IMG/VR virus record: IMGVR_UViG_3300009151_000523
Coordinates: 1 to 20,141 of that record
DNA from: a virus
Direction: 5' to 3' (one strand)
Length of the DNA stretch: 20,141 nucleotides
Part shown: positions 6,397 to 13,253 of the stretch, piece by piece
Layout: each line of letters begins with the position of its first letter
Position numbering within the stretch: position 1 is the first letter of the stretch
Notes under the pieces: generated by a model
What the model was told of the DNA's origin: nothing
Databases searched by the model: none
What the model saw: the letters and a program-made list of their open reading frames with translations, nothing else
Translations under genes and position numbers: made by a program

Positions 6397-6577
6397 TGCA
6401 AAGTGTAGTTTCTGTGCAGCTGCAAAGAAGCAAGGTACGACATTGATTATATCAGAAACGGGGGCAGTCATTTGTAATCATTGCATTACTAAATCAAAAT
6501 TGTTGATTGTCGATGAATTGTATGAAAACGATGTGGTGGTTAATATCAAATCACCATTAACAAATTCAGTAGCATAG
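6386..6577 (+). CDS. Small ClpX-type C4 zinc-finger protein, 63 aa
   Basis: The frame opens earlier, but ATG 6386 is preferred: AGAGG lies 9 bases upstream, and it overlaps the end of cobS by 11 bases. The product has CSFC (Cys7, Cys10) and CNHC (Cys30, Cys33) separated by LIISETGAVI, the spacing and hydrophobic pattern of the N-terminal zinc-binding domain of ClpX (CSFCGKS...LI.GP...ICDECV). In ClpX this domain dimerises and docks adaptors and some substrates. Here it is free-standing with a ~30-residue tail and no ATPase domain. It may compete for ClpX adaptors or recruit ClpXP; that is inference. Small zinc ribbons of other families are the alternative. Confidence 0.75.
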   Translation: MDSDAKCSFCAAAKKQGTTLIISETGAVICNHCITKSKLLIVDELYENDVVVNIKSPLTNSVA

Positions 6578-6585
6578 GATAAAAT

Positions 6586-6960
6586 ATGGTAGCATGGGCA
6601 GGTGGCAAAGGCAGTGGAGCTAGGTCGGTGGATCGGGATAGATTCAGCGCCAATTGGGACTTAATTTGGGGAAAGAAAAATATGAATAGAGATGAAATTG
6701 TTGATATACTACATAATAACATTGCGAATATTACATTCACGAAAGTCAATGGCGATGTTCGTGTATTGAAAGGCACATTATTAGACCAATACCTACCACA
6801 AAAAGAAGTTGATTCATCTGGTGTCGATATCGAGCCAATTTCAGAAACACAAGAAAGAAAAGCGACCAATGATAATGTGGTCGTGGCGTTTGATATAGAT
6901 AACGATGGATATCGATCATTTAGAGTCGATTCAGTAACTTCCGTACAAATTGTAGAATAA
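6586..6960 (+). CDS. Conserved phage protein with SH3-like beta-barrel pattern, 124 aa
   Basis: ATG 6586 is preceded by AGGA at good spacing. Residues 1-32 are a glycine/arginine-rich leader ending NWDLIWGKK. From Met33 on, the sequence (DILHNNIANITFTKVNGDVRVLKGTL..., ending FRVDSVTSV) follows a pattern I associate with small beta-barrel proteins common in T4-like phages. A second in-frame ATG at 6682 has GGGGAAAG just upstream and would give a 92-residue protein of exactly that core. The gene may therefore make two products or be a fusion of two small genes. Function unknown. Confidence 0.7.
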   Translation: MVAWAGGKGSGARSVDRDRFSANWDLIWGKKNMNRDEIVDILHNNIANITFTKVNGDVRVLKGTLLDQYLPQKEVDSSGVDIEPISETQERKATNDNVVVAFDIDNDGYRSFRVDSVTSVQIVE

Positions 6961-6961
6961 C

Positions 6962-8041
6962 ATGGCTGAACGTAAACGTGTTAATATGGATGATATTGTG
7001 TACGGGAAAGAGCCGACATTCGAAGATACAAATGTAAATTTCATAGAATGTTCCAATTGGTATTCTCGTACAAAAAGTTATAAGGAATCAAAGGAATACC
7101 TATTAACATATTTGCGATCAAACAAATACGAACCCAAAATCATTACAAAAATATCAGCAACGTCTGAATACGAGATTAAGAATTTAGGGTTCGTTGCACG
7201 AATGATTTCTCGTGGGTATTCTCCATCTATGGAGCAGATTTCATGGATGGGTGTTCGCATCAATGAACTAGTTGAATATGTTGCACCTATAGTAGAGAAA
7301 GTAGAAACTCTCCCCAATAAACCAAAAGTATCATTACAAGACAAAATATACCTACATGTTACCACTATAATAGAAATAATAGAGGACCATATAGACATTC
7401 GGGACTATTCCCTTAAGATATATGAGTTCCTGACTGCGCAGATATGTAAATCCGCACACGCTAAACAGATAATCGACCATTTTACTCCATTTAGTGTGGA
7501 AATTAAATCCGTCATAGCAGGGGAAGATTTACAACTAACTGAAGGATATGCTAATTACAATAAGACAGAACTAAAGAAACTTAATCAGTTCCTGCAATTG
7601 GTCATATCCGATTGTAATAAATTCACAACCAACGCAAAAGTCGCAAAGACTCCAAGAAAAACCAAAGATGTTCCTTTGTCAAAGAAGCTATTGAAATTGA
7701 TATTCAAAAAAGATGACCCAGAATACAAGATAGTTTCGATAAAACCCGAGAGTATTATTGGATGTCAGTCTTTGTGGGTATTCAATACTAAGACTAGAAA
7801 ACTTGGTGTATATTTTGCTAAAGATTCATCGGGATTAGGCGTCAATAGGTCCACTATCACTAACTTTGACGAATCTGTATCCATAAATAAAGTAGTCAGG
7901 AAACCACTTGAAGTGATCCCTGACGTAGTAAAAGGCAACAAAACTATTCTAAAAAAGATCATGTCTAGCATTACTTCCGTTTCTACACCACTAACAGGGA
8001 GGATCAATGCTGATGTAATATTATTGAAAACAATAAAATAA
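6962..8041 (+). CDS. Conserved phage protein of unknown function, 359 aa
   Basis: ATG one base after the previous stop, TAA at 8039-8041. The N-terminal ~130 residues are mixed helical (ECSNWYSRTKSYKESKEYLL...). A helical middle contains EIIEDHIDIRDY. After a basic linker (KVAKTPRKTK) the C-terminal third has beta-rich segments: YKIVSIKPESIIGCQSLWVFNTKTRKLG and a GRINADVILLK ending. I recall similar C-terminal patterns in conserved hypothetical proteins of T4-like phages but cannot name a function. No Walker, metal-binding or membrane motif is seen. Its place among replication-period genes suggests an intracellular, early or middle role. Confidence 0.75.
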   Translation: MAERKRVNMDDIVYGKEPTFEDTNVNFIECSNWYSRTKSYKESKEYLLTYLRSNKYEPKIITKISATSEYEIKNLGFVARMISRGYSPSMEQISWMGVRINELVEYVAPIVEKVETLPNKPKVSLQDKIYLHVTTIIEIIEDHIDIRDYSLKIYEFLTAQICKSAHAKQIIDHFTPFSVEIKSVIAGEDLQLTEGYANYNKTELKKLNQFLQLVISDCNKFTTNAKVAKTPRKTKDVPLSKKLLKLIFKKDDPEYKIVSIKPESIIGCQSLWVFNTKTRKLGVYFAKDSSGLGVNRSTITNFDESVSINKVVRKPLEVIPDVVKGNKTILKKIMSSITSVSTPLTGRINADVILLKTIK

Positions 8042-8048
8042 GGATCAT

Positions 8049-8213
8049 ATGAAACTTCAGTTTAAACCGATAGCAGCTGAACGTAGTATAATTTTAGATG
8101 GATATTCCCAGAGAGATGGGTATCTTGGTCCAATTAGGAAAGATGGAAAAGTACTATACTATGACCCGAAGAACGGGATGTATTATGACCCCAGAACACG
8201 AGAATATAAATGA
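8049..8213 (+). CDS. Small YYDP-motif protein, 54 aa
   Basis: ATG at 8049 after AAGGATC, TGA at 8211-8213 overlapping the next ATG (ATGA). The sequence begins MKLQFKPIAAE and ends with two copies of a short motif, LYYDPKNG and MYYDPRTRE. Such Y-Y-D-P repeats recall the start of WW-domain-like or short beta-hairpin repeats, but with only two copies this is weak. Function unknown. Confidence 0.6.
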   Translation: MKLQFKPIAAERSIILDGYSQRDGYLGPIRKDGKVLYYDPKNGMYYDPRTREYK

Positions 8214-8425
8214 TTAAATACATCTGTAAACCATTCCTTGCTAATAACAAGGATATGCACACATTTAACTCCGCAACAGATGCATTACGATACCTTAATG
8301 ATAAACTATCATCCAAAGAATCTGATGCCGATTACATTTTCATACCACCAGCCAAGTCGTGTATTAATGATGCACTGGAAGATTATCAACACATAAAGAA
8401 ACTAGAAATTGTTTGGGACTTTTAA
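8210..8425 (+). CDS. Hypothetical protein, 71 aa
   Basis: Coupled to the previous gene by ATGA (8210-8213). The soluble-looking product begins MIKYICKPFL and ends LEIVWDF, with alternating helical and strand-like segments and no recognised motif. Part of the run of five small genes closing the cobS operon. Confidence 0.6.
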   Translation: MIKYICKPFLANNKDMHTFNSATDALRYLNDKLSSKESDADYIFIPPAKSCINDALEDYQHIKKLEIVWDF

Positions 8426-8428
8426 TAA

Positions 8429-8593
8429 ATGAACGATATAGAAGAATACGTGAGACCAAAACGGTGTCGTGAAGATGATAGCGGGTTTCGCCGAAAACAA
8501 CAAAAACTTGCGGGGTATGATAATATAGACCCCCGCAAACCAACTAAACAAAAATCAAAGAGAACCTTTGAACTAACCGAGAATTACTGGTGA
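8429..8593 (+). CDS. Small basic protein, 54 aa
   Basis: ATG at 8429, three bases after the previous TAA; TGA at 8591-8593 overlaps the GTG of the next gene. The product begins MNDIEEYVRP and is strongly basic in the middle (RRKQQKL, RKPTKQKSKR) with an aromatic end (FELTENYW). It could bind nucleic acid, but there is no fold signature. Tight coupling on both sides supports it as a gene. Confidence 0.55.
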   Translation: MNDIEEYVRPKRCREDDSGFRRKQQKLAGYDNIDPRKPTKQKSKRTFELTENYW

Positions 8594-8886
8594 AAAGCAT
8601 ATATTATTGGTGGTACGCATGTAAACGACTTGATGCACTGAACATAGACATTACCAAAGATGGTGGTGAAAACTATGTATTCCTAGCACAGAGAGATATG
8701 ATGGAATTGGAAATAGAATGGTATAGAGACGAATCTATCCAATTCCTTATAATTTTAGCTGGCGTAACGGCCACTGCTCTGCTTATTGGGTACCATTATC
8801 AAGATAGCATATATACATTTGTATCTGATATGGTACCAAGTATGTATCAGTCTTTTTTAATAAAATTGGAGTCATTATGGGGTTGA
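8590..8886 (+). CDS. Small membrane protein, 98 aa
   Basis: A GTG start at 8590 overlaps the previous stop (GTGA). The N-terminal part is aromatic and polar (MKSIYYWWYACKRLDAL), followed by an acidic stretch and one hydrophobic helix at about residues 50-66 (IQFLIILAGVTATALLIGY), then a short amphipathic tail. Probably a single-span inner-membrane protein. No family recognised. Its TGA overlaps the start of the next gene by 10 bases. Confidence 0.6.
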   Translation: MKSIYYWWYACKRLDALNIDITKDGGENYVFLAQRDMMELEIEWYRDESIQFLIILAGVTATALLIGYHYQDSIYTFVSDMVPSMYQSFLIKLESLWG

Positions 8887-9194
8887 AAGTAGAAGTATAT
8901 AATAAAGATCGTGGTTGTTTGTGTATTATTGATTTGGATGCCGTATTAGAAGTTGCACCATTAAGTGCCGGTGGTTGTGCGGTATTCTTTAGTAAAGAAC
9001 CTAACATCGCTCCAATGTACGTTACTAATGAGTATGTTGAATTCAAGCAATTTGTTGTACAAACAATATCGTCAGATGATATTGCAAATAGAGTCCATGC
9101 ACTGAAAGACTCAAATATTGAAGAATATCCAGCATTGAATGATGTTGTGGCAGAATCACCAAAAGGGAGAGGTAGACCAGCACTGAATAAGTAA
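8877..9194 (+). CDS. Hypothetical protein with AT-hook-like tail, 105 aa
   Basis: ATG at 8877 with GGAG upstream inside the preceding gene. The first ~60 residues look like a compact beta fold (MGLKVEVYNKDRGCLCIIDLDAVLEV...). The last residues KGRGRPALNK contain the R-G-R-P core of AT-hooks, which bind the minor groove of AT-rich DNA. That fits this AT-rich genome but a single hook is weak evidence. Last gene of the cobS operon; a hairpin follows. Confidence 0.65.
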   Translation: MGLKVEVYNKDRGCLCIIDLDAVLEVAPLSAGGCAVFFSKEPNIAPMYVTNEYVEFKQFVVQTISSDDIANRVHALKDSNIEEYPALNDVVAESPKGRGRPALNK

Positions 9195-9203
9195 TTCTAT
9201 ACG

Positions 9204-9236
9204 GTCTGGTATATTATAAATACTGGTATACCAGAC
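9204..9236. repeat. Inverted repeat at operon end, enclosing a late promoter
   Basis: GTCTGGTATA (9204-9213) is the exact reverse complement of TATACCAGAC (9227-9236), giving a 10-bp stem and a 13-nt loop. CTGGTATACCAG at 9223-9234 is itself a perfect palindrome, so alternative foldings compete. It closes the cobS operon and the TATAAATA late-promoter core lies in its loop. No U-tract follows, so termination is uncertain. Confidence 0.7.
9215..9222 (+). promoter_or_regulatory. T4-type late promoter for the PurD-like gene
   Basis: TATAAATA, the exact T4 late core, lies in the 61-bp gap between two genes, 34 bases upstream of the TTG start at 9256. It is located in the loop of the 9204-9236 inverted repeat. 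It implies late expression of the ATP-grasp gene and the genes that follow. Confidence 0.7.
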
Positions 9237-9255
9237 ATTTAAAACGGAGAGTAAA

Positions 9256-10587
9256 TTGAATATCTTAAGTATTGATCCCTATGGGCTTTCGCTACACTGG
9301 TGCCTAGATTGCATCGCCGCAGGACACACAGTTAAACTAATCACAGTAGGACCTATCGCCGAACCCATTGGCCAAGGACTTGTGGACAAGTTAGACAATT
9401 GGCAACAAGCAAAATCATATGCACGACACTGTGATTTGATATTCGTAGCAGATAATGTAGATTTCATGGAAGAAGTTTTAGAACTTCGCAAAAAAGGGTT
9501 GCCAGTTTTTGGTCCAGATAAAAGATCAGCACGTCTAGAAGTTGATCGTATGTATGGACAAAATGCTATCAAAGATTGTGGCAACAAAGTAATACCATCA
9601 ACAGAATTTTCCAATTATGACCAAGCAATAGCTTTCGTCAAAGCAACCCCCAATAGATACTGCTGCAAACCCTGTGGGGCTGTGGAAGATAAGTCATTGA
9701 CTTACTTAGCAAAAGATCCAGCAGACATGATAGGATTTCTTACTCGCATGAAGAAAGTTGGTAAGAAAGCGGGTATCACAAAGTTCATTCTTCAAGAATT
9801 CAAGAAAGGTACTGAACTTGCTGTTATGGGTATGTTTGGTCCTAATGGATTCAACAGCGTATTCTGCGAGAACTTTGAACACAAGAAATTGATGAATGGC
9901 GATCTTGGTGTATCCACTGGAGAAATGGGTACGGCTCTCAGATATACAAAAGATTCTAAACTTGCTGATATCATGCTGAAACCATTAGAAAAATTACTGC
10001 ATGAATTGAAATATGTTGGTTTTGTTGATATTAGTGTTATCGTAGATGAAAACGATGGAACTCCTTGGCCAATGGAATTTACACAAAGGCCAGGATATCC
10101 TATACACAATATCCAGCAATCACTGATCGTTGGTGATCCTGCTCAATGGATGGTTGATCTAATCAATGGTAAAGACACCTTTGAAATCATTGGTGGTGAG
10201 ACTGCTCTTGGTGTTGTCATGGCGTGTTCAGACTTCCCATTTGCAAAGAAACCCATCGAAGAATATCTAGATTATCCAGTAATAACTGATGATGTGAAAG
10301 ATCTTTCTATGGTATCACCATGCGAAATTAAGTTATCTTCTACTATTAAGATGATAGATGACGAAGTTGTGGAGAACTATCCAGAATGGGGTACTGCTGG
10401 CACTTATATTTGTGTATGTATAGGCATTGGTGGCACAATTTCACAGGCAAAAGATGCTGCGTATAAAGTAGTAAAACAAGTGAAGTTGGGCAATGATCCT
10501 GCATATCGTACTGATATCGGTGACTCATGTGAAGATAGATTGAAGCAACTACACAAATTTGATTATTGTAACGATTGGAAATTTTAA
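9256..10587 (+). CDS. PurD-like ATP-grasp ligase
   Basis: A 443-residue ATP-grasp enzyme most like phosphoribosylamine-glycine ligase (PurD, step 2 of purine synthesis). Family-like features: FILQEFKKGTELAVMGMFG (about 176-194) as the nucleotide-binding strand pair, GVSTGEMGT where PurD has TGGMG, and FVDISVIVDENDG followed by PMEFTQRPGYP in the metal/ATP-binding end of the grasp. The N-terminal GxGGREHA loop that binds the amine substrate in true PurD is missing; here it reads IDPYGLSLHW. The acceptor may therefore differ, and related ATP-grasp ligases add amino acids to small molecules or peptides. TTG start with GGAGAG upstream. Late promoter in front, which is odd for purine synthesis. 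TAA overlaps the next ATG. Confidence 0.75.
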   Translation: MNILSIDPYGLSLHWCLDCIAAGHTVKLITVGPIAEPIGQGLVDKLDNWQQAKSYARHCDLIFVADNVDFMEEVLELRKKGLPVFGPDKRSARLEVDRMYGQNAIKDCGNKVIPSTEFSNYDQAIAFVKATPNRYCCKPCGAVEDKSLTYLAKDPADMIGFLTRMKKVGKKAGITKFILQEFKKGTELAVMGMFGPNGFNSVFCENFEHKKLMNGDLGVSTGEMGTALRYTKDSKLADIMLKPLEKLLHELKYVGFVDISVIVDENDGTPWPMEFTQRPGYPIHNIQQSLIVGDPAQWMVDLINGKDTFEIIGGETALGVVMACSDFPFAKKPIEEYLDYPVITDDVKDLSMVSPCEIKLSSTIKMIDDEVVENYPEWGTAGTYICVCIGIGGTISQAKDAAYKVVKQVKLGNDPAYRTDIGDSCEDRLKQLHKFDYCNDWKF

Positions 10588-11156
10588 TGCTATCATTTAG
10601 TGATTTTGATTTCTTAACAGAATCTCTTGATGCTAAGTTTGAAGTGCGGCACGATAAAGATTTCGAGAATGATATAAATAAAAATTCTCGAGGTCGATTA
10701 TATACTGGCCATACAGCAGTGTTGCAATCGGATCATATGAAAGAGCACGGACATTCGGTGGGTAAGCTGATGAATAGCGATAAAGAAATAGAATATCATA
10801 TACACCATAGGAACGCTAATCCCGGAGAACGTGCTAATATTGATAGAAAGTCGCTGATACATACCATGAAAATTATACATGACGATGCACAGACACATTT
10901 ATCAAAGGGACATAGGATAAAAATACAAACACATAATCCAGATCAATACCACAAATATAAATCTCTTGCTCACCACATGATTAAGAAAAGTGGATTAGAT
11001 AAGAACACTACTGAATTGGGTAAACAACAAGGTGTCGATGGGTATTCTTATCATACACTAGTAATAGAGGGCTATAGATATGATAGAATGCCAACAATTA
11101 TTGAAAATATTTTAAATAGGAATATATTATGCCAAGATACGACTTTAGGAATATAG
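10587..11156 (+). CDS. Putative capsid-targeted internal protein, 189 aa
   Basis: ATG 10587 is chosen because it overlaps the PurD-like stop (TAATG); an in-frame TTG 12 bases earlier has no better ribosome-binding site. The N-terminus MLSFSDFDFLTES resembles the T4 capsid-targeting sequence (MKTYQEFIAEA in T4 internal proteins, from memory) and contains L-T-E-S, a fit to the prohead-protease rule [L/I]-x-E before A/G/S, predicting cleavage after Glu12. The rest is histidine-rich and hydrophilic (HIHHRNANPGER..., GHRIKIQTHNPDQYHKY) with no recognised fold. If packaged it would be delivered with the DNA. Its 3' end overlaps the next gene by 28 bases. Confidence 0.7.
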   Translation: MLSFSDFDFLTESLDAKFEVRHDKDFENDINKNSRGRLYTGHTAVLQSDHMKEHGHSVGKLMNSDKEIEYHIHHRNANPGERANIDRKSLIHTMKIIHDDAQTHLSKGHRIKIQTHNPDQYHKYKSLAHHMIKKSGLDKNTTELGKQQGVDGYSYHTLVIEGYRYDRMPTIIENILNRNILCQDTTLGI

Positions 11157-11410
11157 AAACTGGTGAAGTACAGGAGTATGTTTTTTCATACACAGGATAT
11201 GATCAATTTAAATTGGACAATCCACACTTAGAACGACACTTCACGACCGAAAATCTACACGTCATGAGTGATGGTATTAGACTTTCAGTGCCTGGAGTTA
11301 AGAAATGCGATTCGTCTTTCCAAAAATACGTAATTGACAGAATTAAACATGGTGTGGGTGAAAACACAATTGCTGACACTCACAAGCACCAGATCCCCAG
11401 AGAATGGTGA
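11129..11410 (+). CDS. FmdB-like conserved phage protein, 93 aa
   Basis: ATG 11129 has AGGA at good spacing, inside the end of the previous gene. The start MPRYDFRNIETGE resembles the FmdB-like small proteins of T4-like phages (MPxYxFxNxxTGE...), and residues 30-60 (DNPHLERHFTT...) continue that pattern. Cellular FmdB proteins carry a zinc ribbon; here the ribbon cysteines are absent (one Cys, at about 60), so metal binding is not expected. The C-terminal part is basic (YVIDRIKHGVG). The family is widespread in marine T4-like phages but its function is not established. Confidence 0.6.
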   Translation: MPRYDFRNIETGEVQEYVFSYTGYDQFKLDNPHLERHFTTENLHVMSDGIRLSVPGVKKCDSSFQKYVIDRIKHGVGENTIADTHKHQIPREW

Positions 11411-11463
11411 GTAAGCTATTGATTTATAACAGGTTTTAGTTTTACTAAGAAATAGGAGAAAAT

Positions 11464-12390
11464 GTGCTAACATTTAGACAATTTATAACAGAAGCGGCAC
11501 GATCAAACAAGCCACTTAAACCAGGAATAACTATTGATGCCAAAGACCATCCAGCATATCGCAATAGAACCGCGAAAAATGTCGGACTTCTCTCTGCGGA
11601 TGACGTCGATGAAGCTATAAAAACACACCCCGAATCACACGCAAAACAACAACAAGGAAATGAGCCGGAACAGGACTCCATAATTGGTGCGAGAACCAAT
11701 CTTAAGGTTAGGGACTCCACCAAGAAGAAGCTAGGACACTCTGTGCTCGTTGCATCTATACACCAAAAAGCAGAAGAGAAACAACGTGCAGCAAACAGAA
11801 AAAAGGGTCTGGCTGTTAAACCAACTCCCGGCGCAACATCACACGAGAGAAACACACCAGTATGTACAGGTGGGAATGTTTTAGGATATCGACAGGCTGT
11901 AACTGTCGATAATGCACATTTCAATGTATCGCAAGGTGCTAGAGAGAAGTTGGCTAAAACATCCGCAGAAGGTAGAAAGAGGGATGCTGATGCTAAAGCT
12001 GCTGGCATAACATTAAAGAGACCTAGCGCAAAAGGCTCTAAGACTATTATGGCCTCTATTGATGGTAGATATCAAAGAATAAAACCAGAACATCAACAAT
12101 TTCATGGCGTTGAGCTGCACATGAATCCTGTTAAGCATCATACGTTCGTGGATAGTGATAATAATGCAGTGCACAGTGCCGATCGATGTGTATATGCAAA
12201 CGGTAGGTGTTTTGCTCAAGGAAAAATTACATACCATTCAGAGGAATCTATGCCGAAGAAAGGTGGCGATGCCCCGACAGCATCAAAAGTGCTAAAGTCT
12301 AAAGATGACCTGAAATCTGAAGAAGCGTCTGAAACATACACCACTAAAAACGACAAGGGCACTACTAGACCAATACCAGAGCACTCATAA
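11464..12390 (+). CDS. Putative capsid-targeted internal protein, 308 aa
   Basis: GTG start at 11464 with AGGAGA four bases upstream; an ATG at 11462 is out of frame and stops after two codons. The N-terminus MLTFRQFITEA aligns without gaps to the T4 internal-protein leader (MKTYQEFIAEA, from memory): same length, same T, F, I, E, A positions. It predicts prohead-protease cleavage after Glu10 (I-T-E then A). The remainder is hydrophilic, basic, Lys/Ala/His-rich and probably partly disordered, as T4 internal proteins are. A local segment with HHTFVDSDNNAVHSADRC and CFAQGKITYH may be a small folded core. No enzymatic motif recognised. Confidence 0.7.
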   Translation: MLTFRQFITEAARSNKPLKPGITIDAKDHPAYRNRTAKNVGLLSADDVDEAIKTHPESHAKQQQGNEPEQDSIIGARTNLKVRDSTKKKLGHSVLVASIHQKAEEKQRAANRKKGLAVKPTPGATSHERNTPVCTGGNVLGYRQAVTVDNAHFNVSQGAREKLAKTSAEGRKRDADAKAAGITLKRPSAKGSKTIMASIDGRYQRIKPEHQQFHGVELHMNPVKHHTFVDSDNNAVHSADRCVYANGRCFAQGKITYHSEESMPKKGGDAPTASKVLKSKDDLKSEEASETYTTKNDKGTTRPIPEHS

Positions 12391-12393
12391 ATA
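12386..12393 (+). promoter_or_regulatory. Possible variant late promoter upstream of phoH
   Basis: CATAAATA differs from the T4 late core at one base and overlaps the stop of the upstream gene, 51 bases before the phoH ATG. It may be chance in AT-rich sequence; phoH could equally be read through from the upstream late promoter. Confidence 0.3.
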
Positions 12394-12444
12394 TTAGTGC
12401 TGGAAAATGTTCTGGCACACCTCCCCCAACTACCAAGGAAAAAA

Positions 12445-13218
12445 ATGGCTCGTAAACCAGCATCTCGTTTAGTGGACACACATTTTGAAGATTCATCAAA
12501 ATACCAAGCAAGTACTGATAGGACAACACAACCACCATCAAATAGACTCAAACTACGAATAGAAGATTTAAAAACATTTAAACCATTGACATTAAATCAA
12601 GCAGCATTCTATAACTCATACTCAGTTGGTGAATACTTCATGATGTTAAGCGGGTCCGCCGGCACAGGAAAATCATTTATTGCACTATACAAAGCTCTCG
12701 AAGAATGTATGGACAAGAGTAATTCATATAACAGAGTTCTAATAGTCCGGTCCGCAGTACAAACAAGAGATGTAGGGTATCTTAAAGGTAGCCTAGATGA
12801 GAAAACATCTATATACGAAGATCCATATATCCAGATATGTGCTACACTATTCGGTAAACCTGATGCATATCAAAGATTAAAAGAACAGGGGTTTGTTGAA
12901 TTTACTACCACAACAGCAATTCGTGGGATGAGTTTCGATAACTCTATTGTTATACTCGATGAAATGCAAAATTGTACATTTCAAGAGCTGGACACCATTC
13001 TAACTAGAATTGGACACCAATCAAAGATCATTTTCGTCGGCGATCTTACACAGAATGATCTGCTTAAGAAATCTAGTGAAGTTACTGGATTACCTCAGTT
13101 CTTGAGAATTGCTGAAACCATGGACGAATTCTGCAGAGTACATTTTACTAGTGCTGATATAGTACGATCTAGTTTAGTTAAATCGTATATCATTGCCAAA
13201 GAAGAACTAGGATTATAA
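12445..13218 (+). CDS. phoH: PhoH-like P-loop ATPase
   Basis: A PhoH-family NTPase, common in marine phages and often linked to phosphate stress or RNA metabolism, though its phage role is unproven. With ATG 12445 (AAGGAA just upstream) the protein has 257 residues; a longer GTG start at 12397 adds a segment that does not look conserved. Visible motifs: NQAAFYNSY (51-59, the Q-motif-like region), Walker A GSAGTGKS (70-77), RSAVQTRDVGYLKGSLDEK (102-120, the typical PhoH block), Walker B IVILDEMQN (168-176) and IIFVGDLTQND as sensor. Late promoters follow immediately at the stop. Confidence 0.92.
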   Translation: MARKPASRLVDTHFEDSSKYQASTDRTTQPPSNRLKLRIEDLKTFKPLTLNQAAFYNSYSVGEYFMMLSGSAGTGKSFIALYKALEECMDKSNSYNRVLIVRSAVQTRDVGYLKGSLDEKTSIYEDPYIQICATLFGKPDAYQRLKEQGFVEFTTTTAIRGMSFDNSIVILDEMQNCTFQELDTILTRIGHQSKIIFVGDLTQNDLLKKSSEVTGLPQFLRIAETMDEFCRVHFTSADIVRSSLVKSYIIAKEELGL

Positions 13219-13227
13219 ATATAAATA
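13214..13227 (+). promoter_or_regulatory. Two overlapping T4-type late promoters
   Basis: TATAAATATAAATA contains two exact late cores, 13214-13221 and 13220-13227, six bases apart, overlapping the stop codon of phoH. They lie 27-33 bases before the ATG at 13254. A tandem pair in a 35-bp gap is unlikely to be chance and predicts strong late expression of the repeat protein. Confidence 0.72.
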
Positions 13228-13253
13228 CTTAATATCACTACAATAGGCACTAT

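Noticed and set aside
9223-9234. CTGGTATACCAG palindrome as a separate repressor operator
   Set aside because: It is part of the larger inverted repeat 9204-9236 and no second copy was seen elsewhere in the window.
10673-10680. TATAAATA inside the 10587 gene
   Set aside because: Lies within coding sequence without a gene start a suitable distance downstream; a few such matches are expected by chance in AT-rich DNA. The same holds for the match near 14780.
11445-12008. Long minus-strand ORF (187 codons) opposite the 11464 gene
   Set aside because: A shadow of the plus-strand gene: cysteine/serine/phenylalanine-rich, no ribosome-binding site, and the plus frame has a start signal and a conserved-type leader.
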